This document shows, piece by piece, positions 1-10,481 of a DNA stretch of 64,000 bases; position 1 is the stretch's first letter, and the number at the start of each line of letters is the position of its first letter. The DNA is from Trichosphaerium sp. ATCC 40318 (lineage: Eukaryota > Discosea > Flabellinia > Trichosidae): the NCBI GenBank assembly GCA_038496445.1, contig JALMLS010000552.1:102996-166995 (forward strand), read 5' to 3'. The position numbers were made by a program, and so were the translations under genes. The notes below the pieces were generated by a model. It was not told where the DNA came from. It did no database searches and saw only the letters and a program-made list of their open reading frames with translations.

Positions 1-1308
1 TTCAGGGATCATGATTTTTGTTGATATCTGCGCTGATCCAACTTTTACACATGTGTTACAATTCTGTGAAGAAATCAAAAACTGTCACTTCCCAGGGACT
101 CAAGACCCTGTCCTTACTATTCTCATCCTAACAAAGGTACCAGTTAATTTTGGTTAACTCTTAGAAATTGACAAGTGTAGATGGACAAAGAAGATTACAC
201 TCGTTGCAGGAAAAGTAATGATGAACTAGATAGCTTTTGTGAAGAACATGGATTCCTCACATGGTTTGACACATCAGCAAAGGACAATATTAACATTGAA
301 GAACCGTTTTTGTTTATGGCCAAAGAAATAGCCAGAAAAGAAAAGGATATTGAAGAAAAAAGAAAATTGGAGCATGTTGAAAAACCACGTAGATCATTTT
401 TTAGTCGTATTTTTCGAAAGAAAATAACTAAGAAAGCACCCAACCAAACACCAGCAATCAATACAGATGACGTAAATAAGAAAGAAAATACTGCAATGAC
501 ACCAGCAAGCATTAAATACGATGAAAATAAGATTGACAATGCGAAAAAGATAGATGCAGAGTTGAAAGAAGATCCAGAAGAGAAGTACTTATCAAAATTT
601 GTTGATCCCAATTGTGAATACACCAAGTTTGGAGATGATCCTGAGCATATTGATATCATTCAAGACGCTCTTGAAGCCCTTGAAATACAGAAACATCGAA
701 CAGGCCACATTAACAAGGTAACATTTTTAAAAGAATTATGTCTTATGTAATTGATGATCATTTAGTCTGAACCAAATAATATTGAATTGTTTATTGAACA
801 TCTACGTTTGAATGAGGTACATTTTATTTAAACTAATTGTGTTAAGAATAATTCTAACAACAGAACAACTCTTTTAATATTGGCACTCTATCTATGGTGG
901 ATAATGCCGTTTCTACAAATTCATGGATAGACAAAGACAGTTCCATGAATGAAACAAAGGTAGCTACTCCACAGTAGTTGCCAACTAAATATTAATATTA
1001 CTTTAGCCGACATTCAGTTCTCCTTCAACGGCTTCAACATACCAACAGCCCAACAATGCACTTAATTGGAAAGAAAGACTGGCCAGTTGGGTATTGAATG
1101 TGAAGGAGCACAGGAACTTGGATCATTGAACGATGCTGTTATTAAAGTGACTAGTTCACTAGTAGCATTTAGATGCCCTGTTTTAAAAGTGTTACATAGT
1201 GTAGAGCAAAACAAGAGTTTACAAATTATAGATAGTGTTAGAGAAGCGAACAAGAGCTTTGCTATTTGGTTACATGGTGTAGAAACTCTGTGTTTTGCAA
1301 GGATTTGA
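1..1308 (+). CDS. Rab32-like GTPase, copy 1 (5' cut by window edge; C-terminal frameshift)
   Basis: The window opens inside the G domain. Visible exons are about 1-136, 181-717, 766-816, 864-959 and 1007 onward. The G4 motif (TK-x-D) is split by the first intron. The G5 region FDTSAKDNINIEEPF closely matches the Rab32/38/29 signature around FETSAKDNINIEE. A charged linker follows, then a conserved acidic segment (ELKEDPEEKYLSKF) and a final module shared with copies at 3.0-5.0 kb and 38.7-40.4 kb. Known: Rab32-family proteins act on lysosome-related organelles and mitochondria. Seen here: a one-base deletion near 1080 relative to the paralogues shifts the last exon into an early stop at 1127-1129; the original frame runs on to 1308. 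No C-terminal prenylation cysteines are visible. It could be a C-terminally altered gene, a young pseudogene or an assembly indel. Confidence 0.6.
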
Positions 1309-1742
1309 CTGAAATACCACTATTTTATTTTAACATTATGCTACTTTATAATAGATACACTCCTAATTCGTTGTACACATGTGGCTATATGAGTTTACCC
1401 TATTATCAAGTAGCATTATTTCTAGTCAAATCCTAAAGTCTCATTGAATACCTTGAAACTTGTTCATCTAGTGAAGCACTACTTGATTCTATGTGAAGTC
1501 ACATACTCGTACTAATCAGCGTCTAAAGCTTGAATAAGAGTACTTATAAGAATAATGGCGATCTTCTGTTTTGTGTTGTTAAATATATCTTTATTTTTGG
1601 TACATAAAACGTGCTACACTCATCTTTAAACGTGCCATCAATGGGTAAAGTACTGTGAAACTTGGAAGTTGGTCGTAAGTTATAACGTTGTAACTTAATA
1701 ATGCTGGCCGTCCATATATACCTGTCTCTTAAAATTAGGTGT
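1309..1742. other. Intergenic spacer
   Basis: AT-rich spacer between the + strand Rab32-like copy and the - strand F-box/LRR gene. I see no coding exon, RNA gene or repeat in it. It probably holds the convergent 3' ends of both transcripts. Confidence 0.5.
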
Positions 1743-2582
1743 TTACTTAGTCACCAAAGGCAAGTTATAGTATTGGTCTTGGATGCAATGTATCCCAAGT
1801 GCTTCAACAGCCTTTGCCGTAATTGAAGTCTTATAATGAAGTTCAATGCACTTTAGAGACTTTAAGTGCTTCAAGCAAGAGTTTGTGATGCTGGTGCAAT
1901 TCCATAAATTGAGTTGTTCAAGATTAACCAAATGCTTTATACCTTCGTCTGTTATCTCATAACAAAAGCTCATATCTAAGTGCTTGGCATTTATTAAAGA
2001 TTTGATCCCAACGTCTGTTATTCTCCCTCCAGCTGATATGTGTACACTATGAACATTGCCAAGATGTTTGAGCCATGAATCTTCCGGATCTCGTATTGTA
2101 ATGCTGTGAACATCTTTAAGTGCCTCTATTCCTTCCGCAGTAATATCAATACAACCATATAGGGAAATTGTATGTACACCTTTCAGTGCTTTTAACGAAA
2201 CATCCGTCACTGATGTGTTGTCCAAGTTAATTTCACGAATATACTGACTTCCTTGTACTAGTGCAAGGATACCTTCATCAGTTATTTTTGATTCACGTAG
2301 ATTTATAGCTTGAACTCCAGAAAGACAAGCCATGTCATCCTTTGATAGTTGCGAGAATTTACAATTAATTTTAGTATTTTTAAGAAGAGGACTGCCCTTG
2401 AGAACAAGGCAATCCGCTGACGATCTCACACGGATAACAATAAAGCCGATATTTTGTCTAACAATGTCGTTAAACACGTGCGATACAGCAGATGCTGTAA
2501 TACGCTGTTTTTTGTTTAAATAGGTTAGAATATGCGTTAATGTCTCAGCTGGTAGCTTTTGTAGTGATAACACTTGATTCAT
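1743..2582 (-). CDS. F-box/LRR protein (279 aa, single exon)
   Basis: Uninterrupted 279-residue frame from ATG at 2582. Residues about 1-45 look like an F-box (LPAETLTHIL, then SAVSHVFNDIV). The rest is about seven leucine-rich repeats of the AMN1/FBXL type with the recurring phrase TDEGI..L.. and HTISLYGC. F-box/LRR proteins are usually substrate receptors of SCF ubiquitin ligases, with the repeats binding the target; that role is inferred from family. Larger relatives lie at 50.5-51.9 kb and 53.7-55.1 kb. Unlike those, it needs no 5' exon: the ATG sits directly before the F-box in the same frame. Confidence 0.8.
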   Translation of the reverse strand: MNQVLSLQKLPAETLTHILTYLNKKQRITASAVSHVFNDIVRQNIGFIVIRVRSSADCLVLKGSPLLKNTKINCKFSQLSKDDMACLSGVQAINLRESKITDEGILALVQGSQYIREINLDNTSVTDVSLKALKGVHTISLYGCIDITAEGIEALKDVHSITIRDPEDSWLKHLGNVHSVHISAGGRITDVGIKSLINAKHLDMSFCYEITDEGIKHLVNLEQLNLWNCTSITNSCLKHLKSLKCIELHYKTSITAKAVEALGIHCIQDQYYNLPLVTK

Positions 2583-3016
2583 CGTAGAGGTTTAGACAAT
2601 AAAAAAATACCATGCGACTTAGCGCCATTAAGTCATTGTAAAGCTGCTATGATTATCGCCTGGTGCAATATAATGTTTTCAAGGTTTTATGACACATGTC
2701 TTACACATGATTGTTGACTACTTTTAATTAAATTTGCCAACGTATTCACTTGTTTTAAAGTGTTTGTTTTGCTACATAGTATTTTACAAAAACAGGCAAC
2801 CTAAATCGAAATAACTCTATTCTAACAACACTATTAGTGCTGGATGCTTTTTGAAGATTTGCATCCCTACCCCTTTGGTTCTTTTTCTTGTGCGCTTTTT
2901 GTTGGATCAATCCATGCGCTAAGACGACTAATCCAAAAGTTAAAACAATTCAAGAAAAAGAAAAAGTAACAGCTATAACAATTTTTCTTTTATTTGTACG
3001 CTAAACAACAGTTGCA
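2583..3016. other. Intergenic spacer
   Basis: Lies upstream of the F-box/LRR gene and downstream of the - strand Rab32-like copy 2. It is AT-rich and I see no exon or repeat in it. It presumably contains the promoter of the 1743-2582 gene. Confidence 0.4.
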
Positions 3017-4968
3017 TTAAAGTAGCATATTTTTCTTGGCTTTGATGATTGTGATACGTTCCATTGCATTGAATCCCAACGCTTCTAAAATACTACCAGT
3101 AATATCAGTCAGCTTGATGACAGCTTCATTCATCAATGATCCAAGTTCCTGTGCTCTTTCATATGCAACGCCTACCTTGACAAGTCTTTCTTTCCAATCA
3201 AGTTCTTTGTTAGGCTGTTGGTACGTTGAAGTTGTTGAAGGAGGACTGAATGTTGCCTAAATAAATGACATTGATACGTAATAAGTAATTGAAGTTGGGC
3301 TACCTTTGTTTCATTCACGGAACTATCTTTGTCTATCCATGAATTTGTAGATACTGCATCTATGATGGACGAATAACTTTTATCTTTTATCAAATTTTGA
3401 TGATTTTCTTGCACTAGAAAGTCATTGGTATTTGGTTCAGTTGACTAAACAGGACATAAGATACATACATCTTTCTAACACATACCTCATTGCTTTGGTC
3501 TTTTTGGTGTTGCTGTATTTCAAACGCTTCAAGAGCGTCTTGAATAATATCAAGATGGTCAGGATCATCTCCAAACTTGGTGTAATCGCGATTGGGATCT
3601 TCAAGCGCTTTTGACAAGTACTTCTCTTTTGGATCTTCTTTCAACTCTGCACGCTCTATCTTTTTTGCGTTGTCTTTCTTATCTCTGTTGTAGTCTGTAC
3701 TGATTGCTGGCGTCACTGAGTAATTGTGCTTCACTGATCTTCGACTTTTAACAGCGGCAAGAGGTTGGCTTTGATACGACCCCTTTGTAGGTTTGATGCG
3801 CCTTGGTGGTATTTTGTATGATTGAGGGCTTTTTGGGAAGAGCATGTGGCCTATATTTATCCAAACTGAGTGTTTGTTTTGTAGTATCATCATATACAAG
3901 CCTTTTTGTCTGATTTCCTTCTTTCTTTCGAAAAATACGGCTCCAAAATGGTACCTGTGTTGGTCTTTCAGCAATTGTTATCGGAAGCTTCATGGCAGGT
4001 GTATGTGAACTCATGACATTCTCTTCTCTTTCTAGTATTTCTTTGGCCATATATGTGAAGGGTTCTAAAACATTATAATCGTCCTTTGCTGATGTTTCAA
4101 ACCACGTGAGGAATCCATGTTCTTCACAAAAGTTATCCATTTCAACATCACTCCTTTTGAAATCCTGGAAGGGTTTCAAGTCACGCTATTCTGCTTGTCA
4201 GCATTCTGTTGAAAGAGTATTGATTGAAGTGCCTTGGTTAAAATAAGAAGAGTAGGAACAGGATCTTGAGTGTCAGGGAATAGAACATTGCTTATTTCTT
4301 TGCGCCACAGGATTGGGTCTATAAGACTTGGATCAGAAATAATGTCAACAAAAATCATGATCCCCAAGGCTCCTCTGGCATACATCTAATTTGAACGTGT
4401 TTAACAAGATGTCAAATAGTAAACAGTTCAGCTCAATTTCATACTTGGACTAGTTCTCTAAATCGCTCTTGACCTACAATTATAATGAGCAAAATTCCGC
4501 TTGAAACAACAGACCTGCAGTATCCTACAAATACAAGTTAAAAAAAATGCTGATGATATTTTGTTTGATTCTATTCTAAATTACTTGCATATATCGCAAG
4601 AGTCACAGTAGTGTTATCAAAATGTATTTTTTTGACGGCCGCTAAGTAGGAGCCTATCTAATGTTGAAATAAGCCAAAGGAGTGATGTTAGAACGATTGC
4701 TTTAATAGACGCTGAAAAGGACACGTTTATATGTACAGTGGGGTAACAAGACGAGAATACGTGTTGTGTTAAGCGTTGTAAAAGTACAGTTTTACCCGCA
4801 TTACAACTTCCTAAATTACTGTTAGTATTACAAAGAGTAGAAAGGCTAACCAATGAGGACCACTTTCTTTTGTTCAGGTATTTTATTTTCTACTGTTTTG
4901 TACTACATTACACTGATGAGCACGCGTTTTAAAACAATTTATGTAAGCCACGTGCTGGGACGTACCAT
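3017..4968 (-). CDS. Rab32-like GTPase, copy 2 (most complete)
   Basis: Assembled from about ten exons. Proposed start at 4968 is a bare ATG exon followed at once by an intron. Then come KKVVLIG, the P-loop GSCNAGKT, DTAGQERF, YARGALGIMIFVD, a TKRD-type G4 split by an intron, and FETSAKDDYN as G5. This order and wording fit Rab32-family GTPases. The tail carries ELKEDPKEKYLSKA and a last exon ending LEALGFNAMERI...KKNMLL, so it lacks prenylation cysteines. Two introns use GC instead of GT donors (after the codons for LAIY and for LILTK), at sites where the paralogues have GT. In the linker the frame changes between about 3750 and 3970; no GT-AG intron of the right length fixes this, so a frameshift is likely. 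Confidence 0.6.
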
Positions 4969-5164
4969 ATTGGAGTGTATTATTGCGTGAGTCAAAATTA
5001 GTCGCGTGGAGTAATAAAAAGAACGTTTTGGTTTTTGTAAATGATACGATTTTTAGCAATGGATGGCATACATACACTTTAGTTTTTTCAGTTACAACTA
5101 CATTCTACTCCGTGGGGTGAATAATTTATAGGCAATCAACCACTAGTTTTAAAAAGCGTAAAAA
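4969..5164. promoter_or_regulatory. Putative upstream region of Rab32-like copy 2
   Basis: Short spacer between the proposed start of the - strand GTPase and the duplicated block at 5165. No TATA-like element is clear. Promoter role is inferred from position only. Confidence 0.2.
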
Positions 5165-5560
5165 GCAAAAAAAAAACTCAACAAAAAAAATCAATCATCT
5201 CTCGTCATGTGATTGAAACTGTTTCTCAATTACATTTGGAAAAACTTGCTCAAGCAATAGATAATTGCTCTTGGATTGCATAAAACATATTTTAAGTGAT
5301 CGAGATATCCTACCAGTGCATTAAAAAACAGATTGCACAACAAAAAAATATAAAAACCGATTAAAGCATTACATTGTATTCTAATTTCGAAAATAATGCG
5401 TAGAGCAACAATAATACCAAGCGAATGCTTTTCATCATTATTTACAGCGATGGGAATTTGGTTGACTCCCTGTAAATCTCGTCAAAGGCCATCAACAGCT
5501 ACTGCTTTGAAACGTCTTCCGGTGCCAAAGAAGAAGATGACTAGCTACAAAAGCAAGAAC
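5165..5560. repeat. Conserved block, copy A (upstream of HEPN gene 1)
   Basis: Nearly identical over about 300 bp to 25887-26285, in the same orientation and in the same place relative to a HEPN gene. Shared landmarks include A-rich tracts at the left edge, TCTCTCGTCATGTGATTG, and ATAATGCGTAGAGCAACAAT. On the - strand both copies contain a hydrophobic frame with FYIFLLCNLFFNALVGY; here it is interrupted by a TGA. Weaker similarity continues to about 5730. It may be a conserved promoter, a mobile element fragment or a recently converted segment. Confidence 0.75.
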
Positions 5561-5854
5561 CAGCCAGATAACAGTACGTTATATCCACGTGATTGTTCAC
5601 AGTTTAGTTCTGTTTACGGTTGTTTTAGAATCTCAAAGGTCAACTGGGCCAAATGTAACCTGTACGTCTTTACTCTCATTTTACAAACATTTGTAAACGG
5701 TTTCATTAACGACTTTAGTTTCGCCACCCCAAACCCTACCAAACAGACGCACACAAAGGAATAGAAGCCATTTCCAGGCTTTTAAGTACGTACATTTTTT
5801 ATTTAGTTTTCAACCTGTCACTTTTTTTTTGAACTTTTCGTTAACGTTGGTTAG

Positions 5855-6646
5855 CTTTACACGCTCAATTGTTGACAAGAGCGGAAATCGCCGCTTCGGG
5901 CCTCATAAAATGCGTGTTGGGAGTTTAAACTCTTCGTGTTTCACGAAAGTAACGAGAGTTCTATGCGATCTCTTTGATAAGTTACTTTACACAGCTAACT
6001 GTGATCATGAGTGGGAAGGCGATTACAGCCTTATTAGAGATATTTCCGGTTGGAACAACTTTCTGGCGAAAAGTTCCAATTGGGAGCTGTTCAAACGGAA
6101 GTTTGGTATTTATAGAGACCAATTCCGATTCTCAGAGAACATCCGGTGTCTGGTTGGATATAGAAACATGGTTGCGCATGATGATCAAAAACCACTTTCT
6201 CAAGATCTACCAACTGTTCTACTTGCAAAAATCGTTATTGACTCTGTCGAGTATGTCCGCAAGTGCTTCAGAATTCTAAGATGTAATCCTCCGAAGGAAT
6301 TACAAGGAAACATCATTGAAGGTACGTACTGAGGTCTTCTTTCGTTTCTTTCTGATTTTATTCTGTAGCTTGTATGAATGAAATTATAGAAGAGTATAAC
6401 ATGCTAACTGGTAACAACACCGCGTTGAAAACAGAAGGAAACGATTTGAACAAACACAGAATGCAAAATCTTGTGAAAAATAATAGAGAAAAAACTGCGA
6501 TTATTAGCCAACAAAAGCAGAAGCTCAAGGCTAAAGAGTGCGAAATTGCAGGCTTGAAGCTTTCTATCACCAGAAAGCTTGAAACAAAGAAAAGAAAAAG
6601 AGAGGAGGAAGAAGAAACGAAGAAGAAAAAAAAAGAAAAATTCTAA
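5855..6646 (+). CDS. HEPN-like domain protein 1 with coiled-coil basic tail (5' exon unresolved)
   Basis: Two exons are clear: about 5855-6321 and 6369-6646, joined across a 47-nt GTACGT...TGTAG intron. The first encodes an alpha-helical domain containing RNMVAHD, which fits the R-x4-H motif of HEPN ribonuclease-type domains. The spacing of the preceding WNNFL and helix region resembles DZIP3/Swt1-type HEPN domains. The second exon encodes a Lys/Glu-rich coiled coil ending in KRKREEEEE and a lysine run, possibly a nuclear localisation signal. No start ATG sits in this frame before the domain; an upstream acceptor (GGTTAG) suggests a missing first exon. A paralogue lies at 26.6-27.3 kb. RNase or RNA-binding activity is inferred from the motif. 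Confidence 0.6.
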
Positions 6647-7022
6647 GAAGACATTCTTTTAGAGTGTAGAGCCTTGTTGCTCTTTCATCTTTTCTTGTTA
6701 CTCAAGTAACGATCTTGTACATATATCAGTGTAGTAATAGATGTATATTTTTCCAACTTGGTTGTGTTAGCTTTGCTAAATCAGGGCATTGCAATTTCTG
6801 GTTTTTTCGCAAAGTTGCTTCTGTTTCACAGATTGTACCAAGTCTTTTCTATTGTGTTTCTCTGTATTCAATTTCCTCACGCACGAGTACTACAGAAACG
6901 CTAAAACTCTGAATTCTAGTCAAAATCAGACTTTACGAAAATAAACTGGAACTCTACAAATTAGCTGTAACTCATCGCGAAGCATCTCATTACGTGTAAA
7001 ACACTCTTGAACACAAACTACA
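6647..7022. other. Intergenic spacer
   Basis: AT-rich spacer between HEPN gene 1 and the zinc/F-box-like gene, both on the + strand. No exon is recognisable. It should contain the terminator of the first and the promoter of the second. Confidence 0.4.
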
Positions 7023-7958
7023 ATGGAAGTGCTACAAAACGATACCAAAGCCAAACGATGTTTCTCAGACAACTGCGTAGTCATGTATCCTTTCCTGGAC
7101 CACATAAACAATGATATGTTCAATGTAATCGTCAGTATGGTGCTATTAGATGAAGCACCAGCTGTAGCGCTTTTAAAAGCTACAAACAAACGTATCTATC
7201 AACGTATAGCGTCCAATCAAACTTTTACGCCCGATAAGCTTAAAGAAATCGCATTTCTTCAAATACTCAACCCTGACCGTGAAACATACCTAAAAGTACT
7301 TGAATCAGTACAACGAGGCAAGTACAGAGTGTTTTGCTCCAATCAAGAAAAAACAAGCCTTATCTCGTTTTCTTCGATTTATGAATCTCTCTCAACTCCT
7401 AGACTATTCGGTATGGGCATTAACGCAATTGCTGCTATCACATCAGAAGATACAAAAAAGGACTTACCTTGGCCAAACTCGATTTTTTGTGAAGACTGTT
7501 TGGAACTAAGGGGCGATGGAATAGATGGTTTTCGTACCTTTGCCGCTGCACGTGTACTTGATAAGAATGTTTGTAGTAGACATATTAACCACAAGGAAGC
7601 GTTTACTCCTCTTGTATGTGCGACCTGTAGCTTGGGAGATGCTATATTTGAATGGGAAGGAAAGAACTATTGTTCGAAATGTATGATAAAAGGACCAGTT
7701 CGTTCATTGAAATATATTGTACATCATAAGGTTTTTGACAAGGATGAGAGCCCAGAAGATGTTGAATCAAACATACCTGGAGTGTATACTATTGATAAAG
7801 ATAATCCAGAGCTTGGTGTGGAACATTTAGATGATGAAATGAAAGCAAAAGTCGCAGATCCTAACAGCTTTGTGTTTTACATTCAGAAGGTACATGAAAC
7901 CTTCTATAATTGTCAGCCTTTTAGATGTTGTTGCCTATGGATCCTTGGATGGGATTAA
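7023..7958 (+). CDS. F-box-like zinc-binding protein A (311 aa)
   Basis: Single exon starting ATGGAAGTG. Residues about 20-60 (MYPFLDHINNDMFNVIV, then LLKATNKRIYQRI) resemble a divergent F-box. Residues about 155-225 carry paired cysteines and histidines (FCEDC, CSRHINH, CATC, YCSKC) that look like a zinc-binding fold. The C-terminus ends CCCLWILGWD. A 310-aa inverted paralogue lies at 13484-14416 with the same ends, and a dead fragment of the C-terminus lies at 8228-8392. The family is not one I can name; a role as ubiquitin-ligase adaptor is only a guess from the F-box-like start. Confidence 0.75.
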   Translation: MEVLQNDTKAKRCFSDNCVVMYPFLDHINNDMFNVIVSMVLLDEAPAVALLKATNKRIYQRIASNQTFTPDKLKEIAFLQILNPDRETYLKVLESVQRGKYRVFCSNQEKTSLISFSSIYESLSTPRLFGMGINAIAAITSEDTKKDLPWPNSIFCEDCLELRGDGIDGFRTFAAARVLDKNVCSRHINHKEAFTPLVCATCSLGDAIFEWEGKNYCSKCMIKGPVRSLKYIVHHKVFDKDESPEDVESNIPGVYTIDKDNPELGVEHLDDEMKAKVADPNSFVFYIQKVHETFYNCQPFRCCCLWILGWD

Positions 7959-8227
7959 ATACTCTTCCTAGTTGCTTGGGGATAATACTAACTATATAAT
8001 AAATACGTTACAAACACATTTCTGTTTTTTTTCGTGTTTGTTATTTTAAGCAATTGATTAGGCTGTAAGCGTTGACAATATGTCAACGTGGAAAGAGCAA
8101 TAATCACCTAATAAAAAAGAAGACATTCAATGCATAGTACATTCTTGCTTGATGCAGTTAAAATTAGAGTAGTGACCTTAAACTGTTAGAGAAAAAAGCT
8201 TTATTAAAGATTGTTTTACCAAACCGT

Positions 8228-8392
8228 TTACACATCCCATCCGAGAATCCAAAGGCAAACACAATCAAAGCCATCATGGAAATATACATCTGTTTCTATG
8301 TGTTGAATACAGAATCAAAACTATTAGGATCAGCCAGTTTCTCTTGTGTTTCGTAATCTAAATTGTCCACAGCAAGCCGTGTGTCATTTCGT
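8228..8392 (-). pseudogene. C-terminal remnant of the F-box-like zinc protein family
   Basis: Reading the - strand gives ADPNSFDSVFNT, then after a frame change DGFDCVCLWILGWDV and a stop. This matches the last 50 or so residues of the intact copies at 7023-7958 and 13484-14416. The rest of the gene is missing upstream. It is a decayed third copy. Confidence 0.7.
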
Positions 8393-9390
8393 CGTTGCCT
8401 AACCCATTTTGTAGTTTTATCTAATGTATTGTATGTTTCATTCAAGTTTTACTAATATTTTCTAGAAAGTGAGTTTTTAGCACTTTTAGCAGATCTAGCA
8501 AGATCTGACACTTCTGTCAAATGGTGTAGATCTATCACAATGTGAACTATTTGTGTTACAATGTTGTCCTTCATTGTATGACTTAGGTACCTTACGGTAA
8601 GTGATAGCAAAATTTTCAATGTAAGTTTCAACAGACCATGGAAGATGATCGCAGTATTTTTACCTACGCCAACTGTACACGGTACGATCAAACCACAGAG
8701 GTGTTCAATGCGCTAAAAGCGAATTAAAAAGGTATGATGTCCTACAAAGCTATCGCATTACCGCCAAACACGGTATGAATGCCTCAAACACTGTTTGCTG
8801 TATGTTTTGCTTCAAAAAATCAACGTACGTGTATAACTTACTAGCGCTACGCTAGCGCCTACCCCACGCTAACAGAAGCGCTATGGTAGCATCCAAGCAG
8901 CAATGAAGGTGTAACAACGTCAAAACCGCCCCAAAACACCGCCAGCGTTGCTGTAGGCTTTGTAAACGCCGCTAGGCGTCAAATATGTAAATAAAAAAGT
9001 TTGCTCTGGGGTTTGTTAAATCACGTGGTTTGAAACGGTTGGATTCACTGGACAGGCGTGAGGGTAGATCACATTTAAAAAAATGACAATTTGCAAGATC
9101 TGTCAGAAGTCAAATCCGTCAGATCTGACAGATCGGGCAGAAACTGGATTTTTTTTGCTAAAAGTCAGTCTGTCTCAAAACTTGAATGAAACAGACAATA
9201 TGTGATGTACCTGATTGCACGCCATCGCAAGATTTCCATATTGTCCGTATGTATGCTATACGCAATAAGGTTAGTTAGTTAGTGTCATATTCCTAAACGC
9301 ACTTTAATATTCAAGAATTCAACGAAAACCTTATTGTATTTTTAGGAAGCTTGCTTATTATTCCTTTGTTCAACAAAATACTGACGCGCC
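8393..9390. other. Spacer with GC-rich and palindromic patches
   Basis: No convincing gene. About 8840-8985 is much richer in G+C than its surroundings, with repeated CGCTA/TAGCG words. Around 8485-8520 and 9085-9145 the word AGATCTG recurs, including the 12-bp perfect palindrome GTCAGATCTGAC near 9117. These patches do not match another part of the window. Confidence 0.5.
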
Positions 9391-9909
9391 ATGCTAACAA
9401 TACTTGTATTTGTAATATTAACTACAGCACAGTTATGCTATTCATTGGAGGTTCCACGTAATGAAACTACCTATTGTCACCAACTATCAAAAAACACGTG
9501 CTACAAAACTGGAGGCTGTTTTTACTGCAGGTTTGTCAACCACGTGTCATTAAATATTCCTAAAGGCTATTAGTCAACGGCAAAAGTGTTTATATACTTA
9601 TGAAAATTGTAACACATTAAGTAAGCAATATAACTAAGTACGAAGAACTCTAACTTGCTTTAGATCTTGATATTTTCTTTGAACTTGGTTTCGGACTGAT
9701 ATGTATTGTGTTTCTTACTGGTTTATGTATTTGGGCTTGTTGTTGTAAAAGATGTCGCGACAAATACTTTGGAGCCAAGCCTGCAGTGGAGGTTCCCATT
9801 ATTTCGCCAAGTACTATTTTTTCCTTAATTTAATCTGACTTGGTATAAATGTTCTCTTACACTATGTTCAGGCAGCGGTAGTATTAATTCTAAAACGTTG
9901 TACCATTAA
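9391..9909 (+). CDS. Small type I membrane protein with PSI-like cysteine domain
   Basis: Four exons (9391-9530, 9574-9620, 9664-9810, 9872-9909) join in frame to give 123 residues. It has a signal peptide (LTILVFVILTTAQLCYS), a short ectodomain with about seven cysteines in a PSI-like pattern (CHQL..NTC....GCFYC....KC...ENC), one TM helix (FGLICIVFLTGLCIW) and a cytoplasmic start CCCKRCRDKYFG. This layout resembles the PTTG1IP family, though the tail is much shorter. A poly(A)-signal-like AATAAA follows the stop at about 9918. Membership in that family is a suggestion. Confidence 0.7.
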
Positions 9910-10481
9910 CGATGTTAAATAAAGTGTTGCCTTGATGGATGTTTGTTATTACTGATTGCATGGTATACTTCACCTGGTCCGGCCGTTCAAGTACTTGAAG
10001 TTACGACACTACTAGAGAAGATATTTCACATCAACTGCAAAGATCCACTAATTGAGCCCCAGCTTCTCAACAGGTTCAATAAGAAGCGAAGTACCAGAAC
10101 CATCATTGTCGAGGGATAATGTCGCCTAAAACTGGGATCCTGAGAGGATGGGGTGACACCGTAAGTGATAGACTGTAGGCAGATAACGCGAAGTAAAAAG
10201 CAACACAACCAATTAAATGTTCATTTTATCAAGGTGCAAGCACCAATATCGTACCGGGGTACTGCCAAAGTTAAACTATATTTGTGCTTGATGATTCATA
10301 CAACGCGTTCAGCTAGTGCTTGTGGTTGTGTAGACGAGAGTACGAATAATAAGTTCTGCTTGTAAGAACTTTAGATAATAAGCTTTCAGTTCAAAAAAAG
10401 GTAAAAGAAAGCTGTTTATTTCGCACACAACTTGTTTCAATTTATGTGTTACTCCTCGATCAGTAGTTAAGATCTGTTATT
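9910..10481. other. Intergenic spacer
   Basis: Between the small membrane protein gene (+) and the end of the Rho gene (-). I see no exon in it. It holds the convergent 3' regions. Confidence 0.4.

Noticed and set aside
195-659. 154-codon open frame on the - strand
   Set aside because: It mirrors the Rab32-like coding exon; the + strand reading matches paralogues and a known family, the - strand reading does not.
5396-5764. 122-codon + strand frame proposed as the first exon of HEPN gene 1
   Set aside because: The frame is not conserved in the second block: the matching + strand reading there diverges and ends at a different place, and no donor links it to the HEPN exon.
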